This document shows, piece after piece, positions 26,821 through 35,195 of a DNA stretch of 51,405 bases. Source of the DNA: Clostridiales bacterium (GTDB taxonomy: Bacteria > Bacillota > Clostridia > Lachnospirales > Lachnospiraceae); NCBI GenBank assembly GCA_012837865.1, contig DUQJ01000086.1, forward strand, positions 1 through 51,405, given 5' to 3'. The notes under the pieces are model-generated. The model ran no database searches and was not told where the DNA came from. It saw only the letters and a program-made list of their open reading frames with translations. How positions within the stretch are numbered: the stretch's first letter is position 1; every line of letters starts with the position of its first letter. The position numbers were made by a program, and so were the translations under genes.

Positions 26821-28257
26821 ATGAGTAACGAAAATAAAATCATATTTGTTGGTCCTGAAAATATACACAGTGCATTTGCTCAAATGGGGCAATACAATTT
26901 TCAAGAACCAATAATAAGTTTAGAAGAGTTTCAACACGAAATGAGATTAGATGAAAATAAGTCAAAAGTATCTAGAAGTTCATCAGCGATAATATTCTTT
27001 TCAAGATTATATACAGGTGCTGAAAAAGAATTCGCTAAACTTGTGGCGTTTTATGCACCATATGCTGTTGTTTCAATATTAATACCAGAACAAGACAAAG
27101 AATTAATTCCTAGAATGGAATCTTTAATTAGAGCAGCTAAAAGAGAAAATGCTAGCAATTCTGGAGGATCTTACGATGCTTTAACACCAACTTTTTTTAT
27201 AAGTTATGAAGCTCCAATGCCGGATCTTACTCAAGCTATGGCTGACTTTATAGCTGATGAAACTATTAGTCCTGATGTTAAGCCAGGAGTTATGGAAATG
27301 CTTCCAGAACATTATAAAAGCGCCTTGTCAATAGAAAACAATTTTGAAATGGCTGATGAAACCTTAGAAGAACTATATGGAAATGACGATTCAATTGTAA
27401 TTCCTAAAGATGATGAAGATAAAAATGGTGTAGTTATTGCAGTCACCTCATCTAAGGGTGGTTCAGGCAAATCAACAGTCAGCATGTTGCTTGCAGCCTA
27501 CTTGGCAAAAGCGAGTAAAATTTCAGAACAACAAAACTTAGAAAGAAGAAGATTAAAAGTTTGCGTGATTGACTTTGATACACGAGATGGTCAACTAGGC
27601 TTCTTAAACGGTCAAACTAGCCCTACTGTTTTTAATATAATAGGAGACTCAAATGTTGTGGGCAACGAAATACCTAGAAGTGCTATAGAAAAAGGTATTT
27701 ATTCATCATCTAATATAGAGGCTGATTTCATATTTGCACCCAGAAGAACTAGACATGCTAAGGAAATTAAACCACAATTTTACGTATCAATAATTCATGA
27801 GTTAAAAGGTATGTATGATTATATTATACTAGATACTAGTGTTAATTATCTAGATGTTCTTTTAGAAGAAGTAGCTTATCCAATGTCTGATAAAATAATA
27901 CTAGTAACAGATATGGGTATCTCTTCAATAATGGGAATGGCACGCTGGATAACTGAAACTACTTCACCTAAAGAAAAAGGTGGTAGTGGCATTGATAAAA
28001 ACAAAATAGGCATCACAGTTAATAAAGTAATGGATGGAGTAAATATGGGAGCAGACAGAATTAAAAAGACTGCTATGGGTGTTCCTATTATAGCTATGTT
28101 GCCAAATGCTCCTAAATTAATTACATTCAAAGCTAACACTAACTCACTAGATGATGTTCTCTACAAGAGACAAATAAATCAATCTTTTAAAGTTCTTGCC
28201 AACTCTATTGTGGGCGATAGTTATCAATTGGCAGACGTTCCATATAATGATGATTAA
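26821..28257 (+). CDS. CpaE/TadZ-like MinD/ParA-family ATPase
   Basis: VIAVTSSKGGSGKSTVSMLLAAYLAK...KVCVIDFDTRDGQLGFLNG...YDYIILDTSVNYLD. Confidence 0.85.
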   Translation: MSNENKIIFVGPENIHSAFAQMGQYNFQEPIISLEEFQHEMRLDENKSKVSRSSSAIIFFSRLYTGAEKEFAKLVAFYAPYAVVSILIPEQDKELIPRMESLIRAAKRENASNSGGSYDALTPTFFISYEAPMPDLTQAMADFIADETISPDVKPGVMEMLPEHYKSALSIENNFEMADETLEELYGNDDSIVIPKDDEDKNGVVIAVTSSKGGSGKSTVSMLLAAYLAKASKISEQQNLERRRLKVCVIDFDTRDGQLGFLNGQTSPTVFNIIGDSNVVGNEIPRSAIEKGIYSSSNIEADFIFAPRRTRHAKEIKPQFYVSIIHELKGMYDYIILDTSVNYLDVLLEEVAYPMSDKIILVTDMGISSIMGMARWITETTSPKEKGGSGIDKNKIGITVNKVMDGVNMGADRIKKTAMGVPIIAMLPNAPKLITFKANTNSLDDVLYKRQINQSFKVLANSIVGDSYQLADVPYNDD

Positions 28258-28271
28258 TGAAACACCTTAAC

Positions 28272-28307
28272 GGAAGCCCGTGGATGATTTCCATGGGCTT
28301 TTTCATT
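28272..28307 (+). terminator. Rho-independent terminator
   Basis: AAGCCCGTGG-atgattt-CCATGGGCTTTTT. Confidence 0.8.
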
Positions 28308-28340
28308 TGAAATATACTAATCTTGTATGAATAAATCTTT

Positions 28341-28691
28341 ATGGAACTAGACTTGAAAATGTATATACTTGTAAACGAAGACATAGATATGACACCAGGC
28401 AAACTGGCGGGCCAAGTAGGCCACGCTGTTGCTTCATACTTTCATAATGCTGGTGAAATTGAAAGATTTATGGTGATTGACGAATATATGAGAGGCATTC
28501 AGAAAAAGATTATATTGAAATGCCCACAGGCCCAGCTGGAGATGCTAGAGTAAGAGGGGAACGTTTCTATTCGAGATAAAGGGTTAACTCATTTAGAACC
28601 CAATACGCTGACCTGCGTCAACTTAGGCGTACTGGATGCAGACGACAGCCATCCATATTTAGACTTTGTAAAAGGTCTTAAATTCCTATAG
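28341..28691 (+). pseudogene. Peptidyl-tRNA hydrolase Pth2-like, interrupted by one in-frame TAA (28551-28553)
   Basis: MYILVNEDIDMTPGKLAGQVGHAVASYF...QLEMLE-*-EGNVSIRDKGLTHLEPNTLTCVNLGVLDADDSHPYLDFVKGLKFL* in one continuous frame. Confidence 0.75.
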
Positions 28692-28696
28692 AAAAT

Positions 28697-28735
28697 AAAA
28701 AAGACATAACTCTCAAGAGTTATGTCTTTTTGTTT
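28697..28735. terminator. Bidirectional terminator
   Basis: AAAAAGACATAACTC-tcaa-GAGTTATGTCTTTTT. Confidence 0.85.
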
Positions 28736-28736
28736 A

Positions 28737-29078
28737 TTAATTATTAATCTTTACTCTTTCTAATAATTTGAACTCACGAATGTCTGCAGACACTGCTTTC
28801 TCAAAATCTTTGTTGAAGTGCTTAGTTTCATACTTATCAGATCTTCCATATACAGGGAGATTAATAGTTCCATAAGGCTTATTCTTTTCATGAGTTATGA
28901 ATCCTATATATGTGTTATCATATTTATTTTCTTTTACAAGTTGACTTCTTAACTTAGGAAGCAAATCTAGATTGTCGTCATTAACCTTTACAATTACATA
29001 ATTAGAATGCTCATCAATTTTAATCGGGCCTTCTTTAGCTAACTGAGTGAACTCTTTTTTAGTCATTTTCTTTGTCAT
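28737..29078 (-). CDS. Hypothetical protein
   Basis: RBS GGGGG; perfect TTGACA-N17-TATAAT promoter upstream on minus strand (29109-29137). Confidence 0.75.
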   Translation of the reverse strand: MTKKMTKKEFTQLAKEGPIKIDEHSNYVIVKVNDDNLDLLPKLRSQLVKENKYDNTYIGFITHEKNKPYGTINLPVYGRSDKYETKHFNKDFEKAVSADIREFKLLERVKINN

Positions 29079-29211
29079 ATTATTTCCCCCTTATTTGATT
29101 ATATATTAATTATAACATATCCTCTATATATTGTCAACAATTAACCCAAACTTTTTTAAAAATACAAAGCCCACCAAATAGGTAAGCTTTGTAAACCTTG
29201 GTTGACAGGGC

Positions 29212-31458
29212 TTACTTATTATTTCCATTGTCTTTTGCTAAACTTTGAAGTTGTATCATGGTTTTTCTTCTGAGATTGGCCTGTTCTTTAGCAGCCTCAT
29301 TAATTCCTTTGAAACTGCCAATTACATAGCATTTGACTTTCGCTCTAGTTATAGCTGTATATAGCATATTAGCATTTAACATGAAATATGAATTAGTGGG
29401 CAGAACTATGATAACTTCGCTTGCTTGCCCCCCTTGAGACTTGTGTATAGTGATAGTCCAGGCATGCTCTATTAAATCATGTATTTCAGATTTATCTATT
29501 GTGTATGGATGTCCATTAATTTCAAAGGTCAACTTAGTCTTATAAGTTTGAGATATATCTCCCAAATCACCATTTATTATTTGAGTAATTTCATCATAAT
29601 CGTTTATCATATCATAATGATTACTCTTTACAGTAATATAATCTCCTTTTTTGTAAAATGTCTTTTTATCTTCCTCATTAGATTTAGCCCCAAATATAAC
29701 ATCATTTTCATTTATACTTGGATTAACAATTGCTTGAACCTTTTTATTTAAAACACCTCTACCATACACTCCTTTATTAGTAGGGGACAATAACATAATG
29801 TCATCTACACCATACCTGTCATATGATTTCTTATAAAGAGCTAAGGCAATCTCCTGCTGTCTGGAGTCATCTGGTTCATTAATGAATACAATATCCTGTT
29901 CCTCCACTCTCGGTCTGTCTAGCGGCAGCCTGAAGGTGCCCTCCCTTAAGTCATTAGCATAATCAAGTATATGACTACCCTCACTTTGTCTAAATATTTT
30001 AGTTAATTTGATAGTTGGTACATCAATGAATTCTACTAAGTCAAATAATACATTCCCTGGGCCAACTGATTGTAATTGGAAATCATCCCCTACAATAATT
30101 AATCTTGTGTGAATACCCATAGCCTTTAGAACAACACTGGCTAATTCAGAATCAACCATGGAAAACTCATCTACAATTAATACGTCATAATCAACTGTTT
30201 CCCCCTGAGCAACTGTAGTCATTAATCCTCTATGAATAGTTGAAGCATCAGCGTCTACATAATTACTCATAACATGTGCAGCCCTTGCTGTAGGGGCATA
30301 CAAAGCAAAAGTCTTACCTGACTTTTTGATTAACTCACATGCAAGATTAATTACCCAAGATTTACCTGAACCACCAGGCCCTAAAAGTATACTTATCTTC
30401 TCATTGTTAATTAAATCTAAAAACTGATCCTGTTCATCTGATAAATCTTGAGGTAAGCTTGACAATAAGTCGTTCTTCATACTTTTCCAAGTGTCATCTT
30501 TAGATATTTTTTCTTTATTAATGATGCTTGATTTAACTTCTTTATAAATCAATAATTCAGCATTAAATAATGCCCTAGTAGTTATATTTTTCCCAAATAT
30601 TTTTAATTGATATTTTTTTAAGGCTTCTTCATCTTTTTGAATTTCTGCCAATAAAACTAATATTTCTTCATATGGTACAAAAAGCTTTGAAGATATTTGC
30701 TTTGAGGATAAAAATATATCTTCATAAGTATTACCGGTATTTTGAAAACATTCCTTTAAATAATAAGATACTCCGTGTAATATTCTATTTCTATCATTAA
30801 GTGGTAAACCATAATGCATTCTAAATTTATCTGCTAACATAAAACCTATGCTTGGGCTCTCAAGTAAGCTAAAGGGATCTTTTTTAATGGTTTTAATAGT
30901 TTGTAAAACGTTTGGCTTCCAATCAACTAAAAAGTTAATTATTTTAGTGCCAACCCCTTCAATGTCCCCATATTCAGCAAATATTACAGCCTTATCGTTA
31001 TTAGCCAATAATTTTGATTGAATATTCTTGGCTCTGCTATCACCAATACCCCTCACCTTAGTTAGCTCTGACGGCTCATTCATCATTATATCTAATATTT
31101 TGTCAGATTGGCTGAAAGTATTCTCAATTGATAAATATGTCCCTAATGGAACTATATTTCCATTTCTTAAATATTCCCATTGTTCTTTAGCCCCCTTAGG
31201 TAACTCATAATGAATCTTAATTAATTTATATGAATTAGGGTATCTGGACCCCACTTCCTCTTTTAGAGTAACTGTATATATTGCTCCAATTTCACTGTCA
31301 TCTAAAGAAAACTCTCCAACTATTTTGAAGTTGCCATATCTATTTTCTTTGACTAAGTTTTTATCTTTATAAGTGGCTGGCTCAGCTGAGAATACTGAAT
31401 ATTCACTATCAGGGGTTCCATAAAGACGCTTAATGAATTTTACATTGACTTTAATCAT
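29212..31458 (-). CDS. RecD2/TraA-like superfamily 1 DNA helicase
   Basis: LLGPGGSGKSWVINLACELIKKSGK, DVLIVDEFSMVDSELASVVLKA, GDDFQLQSVGPGNVL, AWTITIHKSQGGQASEVIIVLP, LYTAITRAKVKCYVIG. Confidence 0.92.
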   Translation of the reverse strand: MIKVNVKFIKRLYGTPDSEYSVFSAEPATYKDKNLVKENRYGNFKIVGEFSLDDSEIGAIYTVTLKEEVGSRYPNSYKLIKIHYELPKGAKEQWEYLRNGNIVPLGTYLSIENTFSQSDKILDIMMNEPSELTKVRGIGDSRAKNIQSKLLANNDKAVIFAEYGDIEGVGTKIINFLVDWKPNVLQTIKTIKKDPFSLLESPSIGFMLADKFRMHYGLPLNDRNRILHGVSYYLKECFQNTGNTYEDIFLSSKQISSKLFVPYEEILVLLAEIQKDEEALKKYQLKIFGKNITTRALFNAELLIYKEVKSSIINKEKISKDDTWKSMKNDLLSSLPQDLSDEQDQFLDLINNEKISILLGPGGSGKSWVINLACELIKKSGKTFALYAPTARAAHVMSNYVDADASTIHRGLMTTVAQGETVDYDVLIVDEFSMVDSELASVVLKAMGIHTRLIIVGDDFQLQSVGPGNVLFDLVEFIDVPTIKLTKIFRQSEGSHILDYANDLREGTFRLPLDRPRVEEQDIVFINEPDDSRQQEIALALYKKSYDRYGVDDIMLLSPTNKGVYGRGVLNKKVQAIVNPSINENDVIFGAKSNEEDKKTFYKKGDYITVKSNHYDMINDYDEITQIINGDLGDISQTYKTKLTFEINGHPYTIDKSEIHDLIEHAWTITIHKSQGGQASEVIIVLPTNSYFMLNANMLYTAITRAKVKCYVIGSFKGINEAAKEQANLRRKTMIQLQSLAKDNGNNK

Positions 31459-31634
31459 ATTTCACATTCTCCTAACTTAATTAATAACTTATAATTGTAT
31501 TATACTATTTTAACTTTTTACTAATACAAAAAAGCAGAAGTCTCAAGTCAACCCCTGCTTGCTATGATTATAAAATGAATACATTACACCACAAGTTTTA
31601 CACAATATGAAATATATAATTAATGGCAGAGCGG

Positions 31635-31782
31635 AGTTCTTAGCCCTAAAGGCCTTATTTAGGTACATTCATACCTAAGTAAGGCCTTTGACCACTTTTC
31701 GTCAACTTTGACAAAAATCCGACCTCTAGAGTTAGGATGGCTATTACGCTCTAGCGGTCGCTTTCTAGAGCCAGTTCTTAGC
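31635..31782. other. Structured intergenic element (long hairpin + CTCTAGAG palindromes, flanked by AGTTCTTAGC direct repeats)
   Basis: Stem 31648-31665 / 31672-31689 (AAAGGCCTTATTTAGGTA / TACCTAAGTAAGGCCTTT), GCTCTAG...CTAGAGC; direct repeat AGTTCTTAGC at 31635 and 31773. Confidence 0.6.
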
Positions 31783-31948
31783 TATATATATAAATCTCAA
31801 AATCATGTCTTATTTGTTCAGTTGAGTGAAATGACTATTTTGAAATGCTATACATCATTTATATTAATTATAAAACAATGATATTTTAATTATTAATAGT
31901 TGAGAAATTAATCACATAACTCTTAAAAAACAATATGGAGGATACAAT

Positions 31949-32998
31949 ATGATAAATTATTCAAAGAAGTTTAAAACAAATATCTCATATATTGGTATCT
32001 GGGTGTTATTGTATGTAATGATGGCTTTACCCCAATTATTTATGATAGCCATGTCATCAATGGCAGTGGACGGAGGCATGATTGAGCCGTCAATTAGTAA
32101 GACAATTCAGGCGCTACCTCTTGTCTTGTTTGTCACGATGCCTGTTGCTATACCACTTATTTATTCATTAATTGTTCGCAAGAAATATACTTGGGGGAAT
32201 ATATGTTTAATAATTAGCATTCTTATTTACTTATTTATGGCGGATATGTTAGCTCCTGCTTTCGGGATGTACTCAGTGAGCTCAAATATAGAAATGAAAA
32301 AACATGAGGAGAATAAAATGGCATTTGAAGATAAACATCCTAACAAAGATCCAAACAATGAGCATATTGTACACTCTCAAACATATGATTGGTATTTAAA
32401 TAAAATCACTGGTGAATTATTCCAGGTTAGAAATATGAGCACTGAATTAATAGATAGTTGGCCAGCAAACCTAGATGACTTATATGTAGCTAACATTGAA
32501 TTAGTTAATGGTGTTTTGTTAAATATTATAAGTTATAGTGATTATCAAACTATATTTAATATTGAGGGAACAGACCAAACATATATAACAGACAGAAATC
32601 TATTAATACGCAACAGTTTTACTGACATACCTAAAATTACAGTTAATACTGGTATAATACTTAATAAAGATGATATGATAATAAGTTATAATAAAAACAT
32701 TTTAAAGGATTTAGCATTAGGTGGATTATATAATCATAATTTAACTTTTAAATTAAATGGTGAACAAGTGTTACAAGTTAACATTGAGGACAATTCTTAT
32801 GACATTTCAGTTGTGAGTACAGTTGGAGAGCACCCTGCTTCATACACTCAGGAACAAAAAGACTATTTAGATGCTCAACGGAGCATTAATAATATATTGT
32901 TAAAGGCAGGACATTGGGAGGTACAATTATTTGCTAACTCTGTGGAATGGGATATGATGGTTGCATTATCTGAAGTGTTAGAATATGAAATAAAATAG
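31949..32998 (+). CDS. Hypothetical membrane protein (3 TM N-terminal region + soluble domain)
   Basis: GGAGG RBS; hydrophobic N-terminal helices. Confidence 0.7.
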   Translation: MINYSKKFKTNISYIGIWVLLYVMMALPQLFMIAMSSMAVDGGMIEPSISKTIQALPLVLFVTMPVAIPLIYSLIVRKKYTWGNICLIISILIYLFMADMLAPAFGMYSVSSNIEMKKHEENKMAFEDKHPNKDPNNEHIVHSQTYDWYLNKITGELFQVRNMSTELIDSWPANLDDLYVANIELVNGVLLNIISYSDYQTIFNIEGTDQTYITDRNLLIRNSFTDIPKITVNTGIILNKDDMIISYNKNILKDLALGGLYNHNLTFKLNGEQVLQVNIEDNSYDISVVSTVGEHPASYTQEQKDYLDAQRSINNILLKAGHWEVQLFANSVEWDMMVALSEVLEYEIK

Positions 32999-33041
32999 TG
33001 GTTATCTATTCATTGCAAATCACCTTTGTTATAACATTAAA

Positions 33042-33078
33042 ACAAAGGTTTATAGCCTTATGCTATAAACCTTTGTTG
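33042..33078. terminator. Long perfect inverted repeat
   Basis: ACAAAGGTTTATAGC-cttat-GCTATAAACCTTTGT. Confidence 0.65.
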
Positions 33079-33163
33079 ATAATAATTTTGTTTGCAGTTT
33101 TATTGAAACAAAACTCTTGACAAAAAAATTGAAATGAAACTTTATTTTCCTTAATAAATGATT

Positions 33164-34309
33164 TTACTTTAATTTATAAGGACCTACTTCAAATTGTATA
33201 ATAGGACCATTATTAATGCGTTTAAATTCTTCATAAGTCATGAACTTACCTTTACCATTGGGTATTGATATATCATCAACTAATAAACTGCTTTTACTTA
33301 TTGGGTCATATATTTCAAGATAGGTCGTATCTTCAATCTCAAGATAGCCAGTAATTAAAATAGCGTGGGAATTAATGTCAACTGCAGAGTTTTTTACATA
33401 ATACCTTCTGTCTTTCCGATCGTAGTATGTTTCATTTTCAAACAAATGATAGTAATTAACATATCCTGATTTGATATATGATATGACTGGTGTGCCTTTG
33501 TTAATGTGCTCTTTAATTGAATTCAAACTAAAACCCCAATCATACACTCTACCTTTAATATTATACGCATGACTCAGCGACTCTAGCACATCTTTAGTAG
33601 TTGAACCGTTTGAATCAAATTGTATTCTTTGTGATATGTCATCTGGCACTAACTCTTTATTGCCCTGCATATGCAAAAACATAGATACTGCTGTAGGTAC
33701 GCAACTAGCTTTTGGCTTTATTGAGTTTTCCAATTGATTGAAATAACTAATGTCATCTTGTATTGTTGACACATGTAGACTAGGTATATCTGTAAACCCA
33801 CTCTTAATATATCTTTCTTTCTCCGATTCTAAAACATCTATATAGCGCGACTCATATGAATAAGTATAATCTTGTTCATCATCAGTTACATATGATTGTT
33901 TGATTGTCCTTTTATATTCTCCATCAATATTAAATTCATGAAGTATATTTTCATTAATGAGATATTTATAATCATCTTTTAATACGTAATTGTTCCAATC
34001 TTTTATGCTTGGTTTTTTGATTGTCCTCTGATATTCTTCATCAATATTAAATTCCTGAATCATCCCTTTACTAATGACATATTTATAGTTACTTTTAAAT
34101 GTCTGATTGTCCCAAAAATCTTGTGTGTAATTATTAATGATAAAATTGTCATTCGATACTAATGATTGAATATTGGCAGTCTCTACGACAGGGCTTAATT
34201 CAAACTTTTTATCAATGTGATCTATGTTGTCAACTAAAGATAATCCAAAGATGTTATTACTAAATATTGACAAAATAAATAATAATATACTTATACGTCT
34301 TTTATTCAA
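33164..34309 (-). CDS. Secreted C39-like (papain-like) peptidase
   Basis: Signal peptide; KPKASCVPTAVSMFLHMQGN...GTPVISYI...VDINSHAILITGY...YLEIYDP (Cys/His motifs). Confidence 0.75.
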   Translation of the reverse strand: MNKRRISILLFILSIFSNNIFGLSLVDNIDHIDKKFELSPVVETANIQSLVSNDNFIINNYTQDFWDNQTFKSNYKYVISKGMIQEFNIDEEYQRTIKKPSIKDWNNYVLKDDYKYLINENILHEFNIDGEYKRTIKQSYVTDDEQDYTYSYESRYIDVLESEKERYIKSGFTDIPSLHVSTIQDDISYFNQLENSIKPKASCVPTAVSMFLHMQGNKELVPDDISQRIQFDSNGSTTKDVLESLSHAYNIKGRVYDWGFSLNSIKEHINKGTPVISYIKSGYVNYYHLFENETYYDRKDRRYYVKNSAVDINSHAILITGYLEIEDTTYLEIYDPISKSSLLVDDISIPNGKGKFMTYEEFKRINNGPIIQFEVGPYKLK

Positions 34310-34473
34310 ATAAATTTCACGTCCTCTTTATTTATTCTAATGCGAATTGAATCATTTCATATACATTAATATTACCTAATATCATTACCAACTAAGATAA
34401 AGTGATATTTTCATCATTAATTTAAATATTAAAAATACATATATTAAATTTATTATTCAGGGGGAGGGATAAA

Positions 34474-34647
34474 ATGAAGCCGGCATGGAGAGCAGTAGTC
34501 ACAATTATATTAATATCTTTAATGGGATTTTCAATAGTGAGCTCAGCAAATAATGGAAGCAACATAGGACATATGATTAAAAACTCTACATTTATACAAA
34601 AATCAGAAAGAAAAATTAGCTCTATATTCAAAGAAGCACTTAAGTAA
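34474..34647 (+). CDS. Small secreted/membrane peptide (57 aa), below ORF-track cut-off
   Basis: GGGGGAGGG RBS; MKPAWRAVVTIILISLMGFSIVSSANNGSNIGHMIKNSTFIQKSERKISSIFKEALK*. Confidence 0.6.
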   Translation: MKPAWRAVVTIILISLMGFSIVSSANNGSNIGHMIKNSTFIQKSERKISSIFKEALK

Positions 34648-34652
34648 TTAAT

Positions 34653-34705
34653 GGTTGACAGTCCAATAAATTCATGTTATAATATAATTATGGAATTTAA
34701 TAAGA
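34653..34705 (+). repeat. 53-bp inverted repeat copy 1 (contains promoter)
   Basis: GGTTGACAGTCCAATAAATTCATGTTATAATATAATTATGGAATTTAATAAGA; matches reverse complement of 39020-39072 at 51/53. Confidence 0.92.
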
Positions 34706-34720
34706 CTGGAGGATATATAA

Positions 34721-35107
34721 ATGAATAATAAAGATAATTTATATGAGGTTAAACAAGTCTTCAAGGTGGACTGGGTTCATGTGCTTTTATTATTAATGAC
34801 CTTAATGCTTGTAATAAATAATTACAATAATAATAAAAAAATGAAGGAATTAATGAGAAGAGTGGAGATTATCCAAAGCCAATCAATTGACTATGAACGC
34901 ATTGAAACAATGATAGATAATAGCCAAAGGAAGCTTGTTGACAACCATGATAATGTCAACTATGATGACATTGAAGCTTTAATAAAAGATAATCAGGACC
35001 AGTCAGAAAAGGACTTTGGTGAGAAGTTTGAAGAGGCGACTGATTACTTTGGAAATAAGTTCAAGGGCTTTGTTAAAGATATTAATGACAAATTAAATGA
35101 CGAGTAA
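34721..35107 (+). CDS. Single-TM protein with coiled-coil-like region
   Basis: GGAGG RBS; TM VLLLLMTLMLVIN; charged repeats. Confidence 0.7.
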   Translation: MNNKDNLYEVKQVFKVDWVHVLLLLMTLMLVINNYNNNKKMKELMRRVEIIQSQSIDYERIETMIDNSQRKLVDNHDNVNYDDIEALIKDNQDQSEKDFGEKFEEATDYFGNKFKGFVKDINDKLNDE

Positions 35108-35139
35108 AAAAAGAGACCCTTTGAAGGTCTCTTTTTTAT
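35105..35139. terminator. Bidirectional terminator
   Basis: AAAAAGAGACC-ctttgaa-GGTCTCTTTTTT. Confidence 0.85.
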
Positions 35140-35195
35140 TGCTATTACTCATTTTGAATTAATTTACTAAACTGGTTTTATATAATATTGGTGTA

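Noticed and set aside
28551-28553. Alternative genetic code with TAA reassigned
   Set aside because: Many clearly bounded genes here end with TAA at the expected C-terminus; a local mutation or readthrough is simpler.
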